Shown piece after piece: positions 10,858 through 23,395 of a DNA stretch of 64,000 nucleotides; position 1 is the stretch's first letter; each line of letters begins with the position of its first letter. Below the pieces are notes generated by a model. The model was not told where the DNA came from, searched no databases, and worked only from the letters and a program-made list of their open reading frames with translations. The position numbers and the translations under genes are program-made. Source of the DNA: Acanthosoma haemorrhoidale (taxonomy: Eukaryota; Arthropoda; Insecta; Hemiptera; Acanthosomatidae); assembly GCA_930367205.1 (NCBI GenBank), contig OV884014.1, forward strand, positions 106,808,638 through 106,872,637, read 5' to 3'.

Positions 10858-11066
10858 CTAAAATAAAAATATATAAATACGTAAAGATAGACAGGCAGAC
10901 AAAGAAAAGAAAGAAAGAAAACCTGTTTCAAAGTAAAGCTTTCGAGTTTGGCAATACTTTAATCACTCTTCGAATGGAAAATGTTTAAGACAAAATATCG
11001 CGGTTTCGAACTATAAATATAACTCTTTAGAGAAATTGTACTAAAAGAATTTATTTATTTGTCTAG

Positions 11067-11155
11067 GGCATTGCAGAAGTGGAAGAGATTCCATTGAGTT
11101 ACATGTCCCTCATTGGCATCAAATGGGCCACTACCATTGCTAATCCATTCCAGAG
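11067..11155 (+). other. Candidate orphan internal exon (unit 1)
   Basis: 89 bp bounded by a TTTGTCTAG acceptor and a CAGAG|GTAATA donor, open throughout: GIAEVEEIPLSYMSLIGIKW then ATTIANPFQR. GC content is higher than the flanks. Unit 2 has changed ATC-AAA to AGC-TAA, introducing a stop. Product not recognised. Confidence 0.3.
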
Positions 11156-12681
11156 GTAATATTGAAAATATCTATCATATATATATATGTATAATAATAT
11201 ATGTGGCAGTGACCAACTTCAAATTAGGGAAAATGTTTTTTTTCTAATCCTTACTTATTAACATTTTACAAAAGAAAAAAGTTACTTTGACATCCAAATT
11301 TGACCCTCAAAGAACAAATTTTATGTTACGTGGGATTTAGTTAGTTGTAAAGAATTATCCCTTGGACTGTGCTTCCCTCAATGCATACTTGCAGAACTTT
11401 CTGAGGATCTCTTATCTTCTGTAAATAATTTATCTTTGATGGTACTTTTTCCGTTCCATTCCGAGCCCTGGAACCGGTACTTCGGAACGGCTCCGCCTGG
11501 AACGTAACCGGTCTAACTAGTGATCCACCAGAGTATTAGGCTCCTTTAACCGTTCCAGCTCCAAACAGCTACGAGTTTTAATTCAACTGATTTACTTACT
11601 CGTCGCTGGTCATCGTATTTTATTTATTTTTAAAAATAAAATCACACGCCTCAATGTGGAATTCATAAGAACCAAAATCTTATTTTATATATATATAAAA
11701 TAAAATCATAGAGCGTTTTGAATTTTAAACGTTGCAAAAGAAAAAAAACAGGAAACAAATATTGATACTATTATAAATTTTTATTGGGTTTATCCAGCAA
11801 AGTTTTAAAATGTCAAACTTTTTTTTTTTTTTTGAAAAAGAGGAATGTTTGTTATTAAACATCAAAAAATTAAAATGGATTTAATTTTATTTTAAATATT
11901 ATTATATATTAATAGTGAAAGGAAGATAAACAGCTACGACCCGGAGCCATTGTGGGGTCCATGTTGGTGCTGTTCCAAACGGCTCCAGCAATTCCGAACC
12001 ATCCGTAGGCTAACTATTAATTATGCTCTACGTGTAACCCATCACCTGGTCCCTTAACATTGCCTAATTTTTTACTGTATCTGATTTATATTAGCATTAG
12101 ACACTCCTTCAGTACCTCCCTGACTGGCTCATTCAGTACAATGAACCTAAACAATGTTCAACATGCTTGTATTTGTTTCTCAACTAGTTTTAAGTTTTTT
12201 GATCAAAAAGGTGAGCCCCATCACCTTATAGAGTCTTTTCAATCAAGATGAGTATAATGTGAATCCTTATACCCATATTGAATTATATAATTTTATACGC
12301 AATTTAAACCATGTATATAATGTAGAAACGCTACAGCAAATATAAAACTGCTATGTAAATAGATTTGAATGAGAATCTATAATGGAAATAATCATTGTAA
12401 TTTTTAAGGGGCTATAAAAATAATAAAAATTTGTTTCTCAGTAAATAAACTTAACTTTTAAGTCAAGTTATTTAAAACGTTAACTTAACTAAGTCTAACA
12501 CATGTTTTGTTTTATTTATAGTAATTAGGATTAGTTACATGAGAGACATTAAGGATTGTTCATATTATTGTCACTAACTATTTGTCGACAAACGAAAGAT
12601 TAAAATCCCTTTCAGTCTTTTTTTTGCCCTGAATATCAATTTCTCTCTTACCTCTTTATTTAGTGTTCTTTTTGTGTGATA
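11156..12681. other. Spacer with GC-richer dispersed repeat, no gene
   Basis: 11450-11580 (GTTCCATTCCGAGCCCTGG, CCGTTCCAGCTCC) and 11935-12010 (GACCCGGAGCCATTG, CGGCTCCAGCAATTCC) look like two ends of one GC-richer repeat around an AT-rich core, possibly a MITE. The stretch 12010-13385 is missing from unit 2. Confidence 0.4.
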
Positions 12682-13638
12682 ATGAGTCGTTTAAGCCACG
12701 ATGATTCAGTAAGAATAATTACTCATCACTAAGAATGATTATTTTTTTCGAAGCATCGCTAATCGCCTTGTTTTTCATTACTCTACAGTTTCAAGGGCCA
12801 CACAAAAGGTACAGAGAGACTTGGAGTCAAGTCAAGACGACCAAATTCAGGACGTCCAAAAGTCACCGATTGCATTGACGACCGCTTTATTTAAATGCAA
12901 GGGATTAGGAAACGCAATTCAACAGCTTCTGACATTTGAAACTTTGTTGTTGGTATTCGTGGAATAACAATCTCAGAGTCAGCCTTCAGAAAAAGACTGA
13001 GAGAGTCAGCCCTTAGCTCAAGAAGGCCCGTGAAAGGGCCACTTCTTACTGCAGAACACCGAAGACAACACAAGAGAACACACATCTTGGATTGAAGAGG
13101 AACGGGAAAATAGCCTATTCACTGAAGAGATGAGAGTGGTCTTAACAGCTCAGATGACCGTGAAAGAGTCTGGTACAGTCAGTGCTGGTGGTCGGAAACT
13201 GTGGCATTTGGAGGGGGCTCTGTAATGTTTTGTGGTGCCATTTCTTGCGAGTTAGTACCAATGTCCAAAGAGGGGCCTTGAAAGCTTTAAGGTATGTGGA
13301 GATGATTTTACAAGATCGTGTAGTGCCTTACATTGGTGCTGAATCATAGCTTATGCATGATAATGCCGCGCCACATAAGGCAACATGTGTTTTTGAGTTT
13401 GAACACAACAGGTATCCGTAACCTAGAGTGGCCAGCAAGAAGTCCAAACCTTAACACAATCGAACATCTGTGGGACAAACTTAAAAGGAAGGTTCATTCA
13501 CGGGATCCTTCTACCACACTTGAAAGCTTAATACGGCTGTATTGGAGGAGTGGGACAACATCTCCAAGATTTTATTAAACATTTTTTATGAGTATGCCTA
13601 AAAGGATGAAAGCAGCCATTAAAGCCAGAGGCAATTAA
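12682..13638 (+). pseudogene. Tc1-like transposase relic (unit 1)
   Basis: Reading from ATG 12682 (MSRLSHDDSVRI) through several frame changes and stops: SRRPNSGRPKVTD (DNA-binding region), RRPVKGPLLTAEHRR, FGGGSVMFCGAIS, and LEWPARSPNLNTIEHLWDKL, the last being the D-to-E segment of the Tc1/mariner DDE catalytic core. It ends AIKARGN-TAA. Length (~320 codons) is near the family's usual ~340. Multiple lesions show it is dead. Confidence 0.85.
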
Positions 13639-14558
13639 AAGCCATCATAAATCAATAAAATTTAAATTTTTTTTAAAAGAAAAAATGATTTTCGTTGCTC
13701 TATGATTGCTCTAATTCTAAGATGTCTAGGTATTGCGATTTTTTTGACGGGGAGTTTAAATAACAAGTGGTAAAAAAACCAAAACAAAAAAACAACCCAA
13801 CATGTTTCTATCAAGAGCACCTTCTAAAATATCGGTTAAGCAGTACCATTTATCTCTTCAAGATAAATTTATACTTGGAAATGGCTAGTAATATACATAA
13901 TATAAAAAATTATACAAAAATATAAGTTTTACCAATAAAAATTATTGTTATACTGTTATGTTAAACAAATAATTATTTGATAATAAAAACAAAGGTTTGC
14001 ACGGTATAAAAATCCTTTATAAAAAATATAGATCTCATAGTCAATGGGATCTTTGGCACTGCATTTCATTGCTTATTGCTTCATTATCAGGACAATATGA
14101 TTATATTGCTACTCGTAAGCTATTATCAAGATCTTCGTCTGTATGTATGTTGAGATGTTAGTTTTAGATAATGATTGTTAAAAACAATGCTGGATGCACT
14201 GACAAGTATACGGAATCAAAACACGATTTTATCTTGCAACATTTTTTTTCAAAAATGCAAATTTTTTTTGTAAACTATATTCAAGACGTTCTCGTTTTAT
14301 ACATCAGATTTTAGGAGTATGCATTTATGAAAATACGAATTTGTTTAGCGGCAGTTTTTCAGTCCAAACTTTGCAATGTTTGCAACTACTTAGGTTACAT
14401 TTTTTATTGGCTAGTAAAAAGATAAATAAAAAAAAATGACCAATTGCTCAGTGATAATAAAATGTAAAAATCTTTTTTTGTACTGGTCTTGAATTAATAT
14501 AAAGGTTAATAACAAATGATAAATGGTTATTTTCAAACAAATAGGCATATATTTATAT
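13639..14558. other. AT-rich spacer, no gene seen
   Basis: Includes the expected downstream end of the Tc1 relic. An open frame near 40707-41000 in unit 2 corresponds to 14190-14480 here, where it is frameshifted, so I do not treat it as coding. Confidence 0.4.
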
Positions 14559-14869
14559 GTAACTCTGACACGGTCCGATGGTACCCGCGGGTACAGGTAT
14601 GGGTCTCTTGCTCTACGTGATGTACATACTGTAATATGGTCTATATATATTATATTCCTATATATTTATATATAAGTGGTTATAAGTTAAGGTTCGGAAA
14701 TCGTAGGTAGCCAGCCTAATTCTCAAATCATCGGGTTGTGAACATCCCGATTGTATATAGAGAGGCTTTGAAAGGCTCGAATAAAAACAGTGTTGTGACA
14801 ACTCTTGATGTGTGATTACGTTCAACCTCTTTCCTTTTTCCTTCACGTTTTTCGTTGACGATCATTAAC
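14559..14869 (+). mobile_element. Family C Ty3/Gypsy 5' LTR (unit 1)
   Basis: Starts TGTAACTCTGACACGG, contains an AATAAA near 14780, and ends just before TGGTGCCGAAACCCGGGA (primer binding site at 14870-14887). Exact 3' edge uncertain by a few bases. No matching 3' LTR is found in either unit, so target duplications cannot be checked. Confidence 0.7.
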
Positions 14870-14887
14870 TGGTGCCGAAACCCGGGA
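14870..14887 (+). other. Family C primer binding site (unit 1)
   Basis: TGGTGCCGAAACCCGGGA directly after the LTR, about 90 bp before the gag ATG; the same sequence is at 41404-41421. Confidence 0.7.
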
Positions 14888-14978
14888 GCAGAGTGGGTTT
14901 GAGTCATTTACGTGTGAGTTGGCTTTTGTTTTTTTTTCCCTTCTCATTCGCTTTCGTGTGATTATATTAAAGTAGGTA

Positions 14979-15731
14979 ATGGTGGAGTTGTGGCAGGCAG
15001 CGTTTAAAGTTCCACAATTACCTAAAGAAACCATAGCTGAAGCCCATGCGAACTCGCTGGCATGGGTGAAGGTGCGGGCAGTGACGTCGCAGGACATGAG
15101 GAAAATGATCTCAGAACTCGAAGGGGGACTGGGTGAGTTGAATCATTTTTTCAAATCGTTCCTCGAATGCGCCCAGGCGATAATAGATGCTAGCGCAAGA
15201 GAGGAAGAAGTGAAAATGAACGAAGATGACAAAGATTGGAGCCGGATCCCATATAGAAGAAACAGGACAGAAAAAGCGGTGTGCAAGAGACAGGAAACGC
15301 CGTTTGCCGGTAGAGACAGGGAAGCGACGGGAGAGAGAAGATTGGGAGTGACGAGGCCTAGGTACGCACCTCGGAAAGAAGATAGGAAATGTCATGGCTG
15401 TGGAAAGACAGGCAATCTGGTAGCTCAGTGCCCTCGCACTAAGTGCTTTGAGTGTGGGGAAGAAGGACACATAGCAAGACAATGTCCATACGTGTTTTGT
15501 CAAAAGGACTTTCACAGAGTAGAACCAATGGAGGTGAATAACCAGAAAATCAGACGTCGGAGACAGACGGAGAGGAGTCGAAGCGCAGCGGAAGCAGAAG
15601 ACGTGAGTGGCAGAAGAATCCCTCGTGCAGATGGGAGCGGCGTACGGAGGCCTGAGGAGAGTACAGCAGAGAGGCGACCGCATCCTAAGGTGCAATACAG
15701 TGCGGGAAAGGATGTGTGGGTTCCTAATTAG
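14979..15731 (+). pseudogene. Family C Gag (unit 1)
   Basis: 250-codon open frame beginning MVELWQAAFKVPQLPKE. Near the C-terminus are two CCHC-type zinc knuckles: CHGCGKTGNLVAQC, where the essential His has become Asn, and CFECGEEGHIARQC, intact. An Arg/Glu-rich tail follows. Compared with unit 2, a middle segment of Gag (encoded at 41698-41915) is replaced by a different ~96 bp stretch at 15157-15252, so each unit retains a piece the other lost. Confidence 0.8.
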
Positions 15732-15742
15732 TGAGTTTGGGA

Positions 15743-16073
15743 AGGGGGAGAGGTGTGTAATTGAAACTGGCAGCACCAATACAATAATATCTCGTGGTGC
15801 GTTAGAGAGGTTGTGTGGAGGAGAGAGGGCTGGTGTGCCCTAAGGTATGTAAGTGTAAATTACTTACTCTGGGGGGACCCTGCGAAGTAATAATACTAAT
15901 AATAAGTAATAAACCCCGCGGAGAAGCGGTCGTGGGGCTGGACAAATGGGCGAAAGTAATGGGTGACATAAAAGTACACGTCGTGGAAGACATGCCGCGG
16001 GAATATCAGATAATAGTGGGGTGTGATTTATTGGGAAAAGTAGGCGCGCACATCGAAGACGAGGGTGAGAACT
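15743..16073 (+). pseudogene. Family C aspartic protease (unit 1)
   Basis: The frame after Gag reads CVIETGSTNTIISRGALERL. The retropepsin DTG active site has become ETG, which should be inactive. After a frame change it continues VHVVEDMPREYQIIVGCDLL. Unit 2 retains DTG. Confidence 0.8.
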
Positions 16074-16302
16074 GAAGGATCAAACTAGGAAAGGAAACAT
16101 ATCGAAGCCGGGGGGGGGGCGTAAGGGGTGAAACAGAGCAAATAGGAGCGGTTAAGGGAGTGCAGGATCGGGGGTATAGTCTGTGGAGCGAGTTTAGGGA
16201 TATTGTTTTCGTTAAAAGGGACATGCTAGGAGCAACGGAGAGAACGCTACATGAGATCCCGTTAAATGTAGATCGGGTGACGTATGTGAAGGAGAGGCGA
16301 TA

Positions 16303-18132
16303 TCAGTGAGCGCTCAGACAACACATTAGAAAAGAGATTGAGGATCTCAAGCACCAAGATATCATCAGAGATAGCACGTCACCGTATAATAGCCCTTTGT
16401 GGGGAGTGAAAAAGAAAAGTCAACCGGGAGAAAGGGAGGAAAAATACCGAATCGTGGTGAATTTCGGAAACTTAACGACAATACCTTGGACGAAAAATAT
16501 CCGATACCGTGGTTCGAAGACATCCTAGACAGGCTTAACGGTGCGAACATTTTTAGCACATTAGACCTAAAAGCAGGGTACCATCAGATCAAGCTAGCTG
16601 TGCATGACAAACAAAAAACGGCGTTCTCGTTCGAAAGAGGGCATTTTGATATCACGAGAATGCCGTTTGGTCTCAAAAATGCTCCAATAACCTTTCAGCG
16701 TCTCATGGACGAACATTTGAGAGGAATGGACGAAAATATGTGCCAACTTTACATGGATGACCTGCTGATCTTCAGCCGAACGGAATCGGAACATATTCGA
16801 CACCTCCGGGACGTATTTAGGAGATTAAGAGATTTCGGGTTGAAACTGTCAATAGAAAAATCGTCACTGGGGCCGGAGCAGATTAGTTTTTTAGGGCACA
16901 CAATCCCGCAGGAAGAAGTTCAACCAGACTCGACGAAAGTAGATGTGATTCAGAAAATGGAGGTGCCATAAGACGTAAAAGGGATTCGGAGATTACTGGG
17001 CACGCTCAATTACTACCGCCGTTTCGTGCCGGACATGGCAGAATATATGGTACTAATTAACAACTTGCTACGGAAAGGAACGCGGATAATGAACTGGCCA
17101 CTAATAGAGCAGAATATCCGCAAATGCTTGGCGCGTTTGCAGGAGGCACCGATTTTAGCTTTTTCCAACTTCGAGAAGGAGTTCACAATCACCACCGACG
17201 CGAGTGACTGTGCCTTGGGGGCAGTATTGTCACAGGAAGGTGGGGACGGGGAAAGACCAGTGGCTTACGCGAGCAGACGCCTGACGGACACAGAGGTGAA
17301 GTACAGCGCTATGGAACGAGAACTTCTCGAGAACGAGAATGTATTTGGCAGAAGGTTTCGAATAAATATGGACCACCAACCTCTTCAATGGGTTGGAAAA
17401 CTCAAAAATTCCTCCTCAAGGGTAACGAGGTGGAAGGAATTCTTAGCTCAATTCAATCTGGATATCGTATATAAGCCACGCAAAGACAACGTCGTGGCAG
17501 ATTGGCTGTCGCGCGCTATTATGTTGAACGCCATAGAGGAAGGGGAAACATCGAGTGGTATGAGGCAGTTTATTGAGGAATGGACGCCTGGAGAAGCGGG
17601 CAGGAGCAGCACGCGGAAAGATAGTGACAGGAGTGCGGATCCACCATCAGACAAGTCTGTAGGGGAGAGACCGCGTGATATGGAGACGACGGATGAAATT
17701 ATCAATGATAAGCGGAGGCAGATCATTTGGAAAACTCAAACATCGGGTACTCTGAAAATACTCGATAGTACGTACAGCAGGAGTCAGATCGCGACGATTT
17801 GGTCACCACCGGGAGTTCGAGGAGATCAGATTTGTCAGGCTCTCAAGGACGTGTCAAAACCTGGCAAAACACACCATTTATTCGTGGGCAACACGACTGT
17901 GTGGGACAAAATTAAAAAGCTGTGGCAGAAAGAGCTGTTGGGGGTAGATCGCTCGGTCATTCGGTGTCTTTCCGCGGTCCAGACCCTGCGTGATGAGGAG
18001 CAGCAACGCGAGGTAACACTGGCGTATTACCATGGAAAAACCAACCACCGCAGTAGGCAGGAGACGGCACAAGCACTACGAAGGAGCTATTTTTGGTGGG
18101 GAATGCAGTGGACTGTTAATCGTAGGAGGTAA
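16303..18132 (+). pseudogene. Family C reverse transcriptase, RNase H and integrase N-terminus (unit 1)
   Basis: The RT core reads FSTLDLKAGYHQIKL, MPFGLKNAPITFQRLMDE, YMDDLLIFS and SFLGHTI. A stop at 16969-16971 precedes GIRRLLGTLNYYRRFVPDM. RNase H follows (TITTDASDCALGAVLS, VAYASRRLTDTEVKYSAMER), then the connection (NLDIVYKPRKDNVVADWLSRA) and the start of integrase (ALRRSYFWWGMQ). Domain order is Ty3/Gypsy. Most of the RT and the first half of RNase H are absent from unit 2. Confidence 0.88.
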
Positions 18133-18605
18133 TCGGAGCATGTGAAGTTTGCCGGAAGACAAAATATGATAGACATCCCCCGCAGGGACGCCAGGAAGAA
18201 TCACCCACGGCAGAAGCACCATTGACGGAGAATCAAGTGGACACCTTCACGTAGCGGGGTTTTAAGTGGCTCACTATCATCGACCCATTCAGCCAAGTGG
18301 CTATGGCCTATACGGTGGGAGAAAAGTCATCAGATTCCATATTACAAGCCCTCAACACAGGGTCACAATTCTACGGCATAACGGAGAGGATCTCGTCGGA
18401 CAGGGGACGGGAGTTTGACAATGCAACCGTGAGAGCCGAAATGCAAAAACGGGATATGGCATGGCATTTTAATACCCCCGGGCATCCCAAGAGCAGGGGA
18501 ACCACCGAAAGGTTACACACCACCCTCAGCGACCACTTACGCGCATATTAGGTGGCCTGTCGGCGAACGTAGCGATGCCCATGGCGGGGGCGGCATACAG
18601 CCACT
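18133..18605 (+). pseudogene. Family C integrase core (unit 1)
   Basis: In shifted frames: the first catalytic Asp in WLTIIDPFSQVAMAYTVGEK, the second in SSDRGREFDN, and the Glu in GTTERLHTTLSDHLRAY, so the DDE set is still recognisable. The homology stops at 18603-18605, where the sequence jumps to a dispersed repeat. Unit 2 continues another ~250 bp of integrase. Confidence 0.82.
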
Positions 18606-19282
18606 GTATGAATGAAAATTGTAAATATGGTATTAATGAAAACATATATAGCCCAATGAGTAGGTTGTTATTTTATCACAATAAAGTAAATCTTCCAATA
18701 AAACTCAGCCAGTACTCCCATAATGGGTAAGTAAATTGATAAACACCCTAGTTCTCAACCGCTGCAGAAGACAGATTACAGAAACCGGTTGATTGAAAGC
18801 ATTTGAAAAATTTGTCTCAGTACTGGAATGAAAAAAATTATCATTTTAGCTTAAAAATAATACAAATTGCCGAGGGGACTTAAATGAATTGCTTTTATAC
18901 CGTTTACCGTGATTTTCTCTAGGGACCGGCAAATTTGTACGAATTAGCTAGAAATACGAATAATCGGGATTCCACTGTATAATAAATAATATGATCACAC
19001 CACAAATATATTGAGGGATTTTAAAGAATGGGATAATAAACTTAAATGGTAATCCCCTCTCGACTTCTGTTCTTCCTGTTTTTTAACAGGGAACGTTTCA
19101 TGAACATCTCCGAGCGAATTCTAAACCAACCTGCCTAACTATGTGATTACTTTATGATAACACTAAAGTTAAGTAATGTTCATGTAAATGGATTTGTATA
19201 ATAGACCCTTGACTATGAATGATAAAACAGTTAATGACCCCAGCCTAAGGCAATGGAATACTACGTGGTAAAAAACTTTAAC
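18606..19282. other. Dispersed repeat and possible pogo/Tigger-type terminus
   Basis: 18610-18700 is a member of the dispersed ~110 bp repeat. 18664-18840 is the single remaining arm of an inverted repeat that is complete in unit 2. Near 18870-18981 the minus strand reads CAGTGGAATCCCGATTATTC followed by GTACAAATTTGCCGGTCCC, resembling terminal sequences of pogo/Tigger elements (tentative). Confidence 0.4.
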
Positions 19283-20776
19283 GGGTCTCATTATATCATT
19301 CTTGAAAATATTATTCCTGCTAAGAAATTCGAAAAGAAAGATTTCAAATGTAAGAAAGTGTGCAAGATTCGTAAATATTACACAGAGTGATCCAATATCC
19401 TGTATTAATTTATTTGGGAACTGGGAGATTTTAAAAAACAAAATACATTCTTGTGCGCATTTACTCAGCGTACGCTGGCCAATAAAAAGAAGACGAGGTA
19501 GAAATTTTAAGAGATCAGCCAGAGATTGTAGTTGTAAATACTTTTTTAATATGGAAAAAGAAAGCATTGCAGTATGTAAAAAGCTCTTTACAGAAACATT
19601 TGATATAACTATAGGCAGACTACGTAGGGCTCTCAAAGCAACGGTAATAGGAAAAGACTTAGGTGGAAAAATGGAAGGATCTTGCAAAAAGAGTAATGAG
19701 AAACTAGTGGATGCCGTAAAAGATCATATAAAAAATTTCCCACGCTATGAAAGCCATTACACGCGTTCTGAAAATCCAAGCAGAAAATACCTGAGTTCTG
19801 ATTTCAACTTAAGAAAAATGTACAACTTGTATGTCAAAAAAGGAAATATAAAGGAACATTTTTAAGAATAATTTTTATTCTTAAGTTTTCATCACCCAGA
19901 TAAAGATACGTGAGAAAAAAGCGATTTCCTAAATATGAAAATTAAAGTTACCGAAGACTTTAATGAAGAAAGCAGCCTTTAAGAAGAACATAGCATACAT
20001 TTAAGCAATGCAGAACTGGCTCGAAAAGCTTTAAAGGAAGATGTAACTTAGCATCAACGAACCCAGATAGATATTTCCTTTGATCTACAAAAGGCACTTC
20101 CATATCCCAAATTATCAGTTTCGGTTGAATACTATCAGCGAAATATGTATGTTCTTAATGAAGGTTTCCATAATTTTCTTGATAACAGAATTGATATGTA
20201 TGCATGGGAGGAATCTGTAGCATCTAGAGATAAGGACGAAACAGCTTCTTGCTGCCTGAAGCACATTCAGAGTGTTACAGAATAAGATCATATTGTAGCA
20301 TACAGTGACATGTGTGCTGGACAGAACCGAAATATTTAGCTCCCACTGAAGTGGTTGAGGATGGTTCAATCAGCTGATAATAACATAAACGTTATTGACC
20401 ACAAATTTGAATTGCATCATATCTCATCATTTCTTCCAAACGACAGAGATTTTAGAGTTGTGGAAACAGCATTAAAGAAAACGGATCAGTTATATACTGC
20501 TCAAGGCGAAGAAAATATGTTGGATGAGGTTTAAAAGGGATGAACCGCACGAACCTTTTTACAAAACTAGTATAAAAGAAAGTGCTCCATTTAAAATAAT
20601 TTTTATTTTGAAAAAAAGGAAGACCTAAAAACCTCAGGAAAATTACTCTTGCCACTGTATAAAACTTCAAGACCTATAACAAAAGACAAGTACAGAGATA
20701 TGATGAGTTTACTGGCTTACATTCCACCTATTTACCATGACTACTTCACTATGCAAACTGTAAAGGAGAATTAAGT
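19283..20776 (+). pseudogene. Relic of an arthropod transposon-like gene family (GQNRN family), unit 1
   Basis: Reads in pieces: RRGRNFKRSARDCSCKYFFN, FTETFDITIGRLRRALKA, NFPRYESHYTRSE and YLSSDFNLRKMYNLYVKK up to 19865. After frame changes come DLQKALPYPKLSVSVEYY, NMYVLNEGFHNF, AYSDMCAGQNRNI and PITKDKYRDMMSLLAYIPPI. I recognise this set as a widespread uncharacterised arthropod protein family that behaves like a transposon gene (I think carrying the domain called DUF7869, not certain). Stops and frameshifts make it dead. The N-terminal part seen at 46346-46566 in unit 2 is deleted here. Confidence 0.65.
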
Positions 20777-23118
20777 TTATAATATAATTTTTTGTTGTCT
20801 TAATGGAGTTATTTACATTTTACACTTGTTTTTTTATATCGCCTTTTTAATATAACTGAAATTAATTCTTAATAACCTTGGTTACTTTAGTATTTCAATG
20901 TTTTCATTGTACTTATTATTTTTTTGCATTGAAAATCCATTTGAGTAAAGCTAATGTCTATAAAAATATGGACTTTAATTTACTCTTGTTTTTATTTCTT
21001 ATATGTTATTTTTGAAGGTGGAGTAAGTCCATTTGGAGCTAAAAACATCGTTTATTTATGAAGTATAAGATATTGGTTAGGTCACCATCCAACTACCCTG
21101 TGGAATCAGAAGTGTCAACACTCCATTATGACATTTAAGCCCTGACGAGGAGGAACTGAAAGACTCCTAAGAATGAAAAGGTAAATTTTTTCTAAGGTTC
21201 GATGTAAAGGCAATAAATAGGACCTTTTTCTGTTTCTTCTACAACGTGAAATATTATCTCTCCATAATTTTTACATTCCCCAATAACAGTTAAACAGTAC
21301 TTATAACAATAAAAATATGTGTTCACATATAGATGAGAAATATAAAAAACTAAAACATAAATTCAATCGCCGTATGCCCAGTAATAAAAAGTTTATAAAA
21401 TAGCAAATATTCTTAAATGTAAGGTTAAAAAATTGTCAAAAAAACAATATACATAAATACAAGTAGCAAATTACATTTTCGAATTTTTGACTAATAAAAA
21501 GCCACAGTCAGACATTAACACATACTTGTGATGTCTCAATGGTCGTCCTACATTAAACGATCTTATTGTAGCACATTTAAAAAGATATTTCTACTTCCAG
21601 ATTTTCTTTAATATCATTCCCACAGTTCACTTTAGAAAACAGATGTACGATTCTCTAACTTTATTTGTTCTTCAGCAGGTCTTTTAATTCTTAATTTCGA
21701 CTTAATTGGTTGTTAAGGTGCTTTCTGGGAGAGCATGTTGAAATTTTATGGAATTTGGCTAAATCATATAGAATGCAGTCTGCTTTAGGGCTCACATTTT
21801 CCTACCTGGACAGCTACCTGTAGGATTCCAGGTAGGATGGCGCCAGTCAGTGCATCCCCCCTTACAATTTGACAAGCTCTCACTTAAAAAAAGTACCAAA
21901 CAAAAAAAATATATAAATCAAAATGTTAGTTAATTTACTCATGTTTAATTTAATATGAAATAAGTCACGTTAATAATGCTCGGTTTTCGAGTTATTAACA
22001 GAAAAGAAAAAAAAACAACTTGTGTTTGCATTTTTTTATACTTCCGGAAAATATTTCAGGTGGCATAATAAAAATTTATAATGAGCACCCCAAAAAACAT
22101 AATTAAGAAATTTTTCAGAACTTCTCTAAAATTTTCCAAGTAAAAATACCTTATGACTGGACTAGTCTAGTTAGTGCCTAGGAACACTAAATGATCAATA
22201 TATTACAGGCCTTCATGGCCTATATTCCCAGCACTGCCCTTTCATTCAAACTGTTCAAATTCACAAATTGGATCATTTGTCAGCGATTAAGGGCACAATT
22301 GATCAGCACTGCTTACTGAAACTGCGCATCTCAGTTTCTCTAAAAACAATCACAACTTGAACTAAAGATACAGTTGTGGTTTCATACAATAACCGTAATA
22401 AGGGGGTCGTTTCTACCAACTTGCATCTCCAAATAGTGGATTCATAAATAAACCAATGATCAAGAAATCGTTTACTAATACATATTCAAACCTAATATAC
22501 TTATTTATTACGAAGTTGTTGGTGTCCCAACGTGCAGGAGTGCATGGTGTTGCCATGTGGTCATGTATCGACTTACAATTCTAAGAGGTTAAAGTAAGTA
22601 CTTCATTTTTTTCATGTCAGGTAAAATATATTATTATTATACCAACTATTAAATTCACTATAATATATCTTATTCAGCATAAGAAGAAATAGGTCACACC
22701 CCTAAGAAATAGGGATTAATTTCCATCCACCATGGCTCAGATGAAGACTTACATAGATAGCATGTAAGGTTTAGAGGTTTAAGTGTAAACACTGAAATGA
22801 AAAAAAAATGACTATAACGCCTTAGGATTGAGAAAATGCTCACCTGGTACATTGCGCACGGTATTTATGGGAGATTGACCAAAGGAAATTCATATTGGGA
22901 AGGCAAAGTATATAAAACATTTCTTTTTGATTAACCTAAACTGATATCCCAACATACTCATATCTGAAATGCACTCCATAAAATGTATGCTACGCAGTAC
23001 AAGGAGAAAGCCTCAATCAGAATTGTAATTCTATTTATAATTATTAATTTTTAAAAAATAATTACTCGCAGGAGTTGAGGGAAAAAAATGATTCAGTCAA
23101 TATTTAACCAATTGTTTT
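20777..23118. other. AT-rich spacer, no gene seen
   Basis: 2.3 kb with near-complete match to 48421-50759. A short open stretch near 21730-21900 is broken here and open in unit 2 but has no recognisable homology. Confidence 0.45.
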
Positions 23119-23395
23119 CTAAATTAGTAGTAATAGGGTGTTATGATTAGTTTGTAGAATTGAGCAATTGTATTTGAAGAGGAAAACGAAGTGATTTTAA
23201 ATTAAAATTATTGTATCAATACTGTATACTCCTCTTCCACCATGAGGTGACAACCACGTGGGTTTGGGAGGTCTCTGGGCTGTTGGTAAATACTGTTTGA
23301 ATGAAAATTGTAAATATGGTATTAATGAAAACATTTATCACAATTACTTATGGCCCAATAAGGGAGATTGTATTTTTATCATAATAAAGTTTTTG
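23119..23395 (+). repeat. Dispersed ~270 bp repeat upstream of Hsp90-like copy B
   Basis: Starts CTAAATTAGTAGTAATAGGG and ends in the ~110 bp repeat (CACAATTACTTATGGCCC). A second copy sits at 44433-44690, joined to family C integrase, and the unit 2 equivalent is 50760-51035. Probably a short non-autonomous transposon. Confidence 0.65.
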
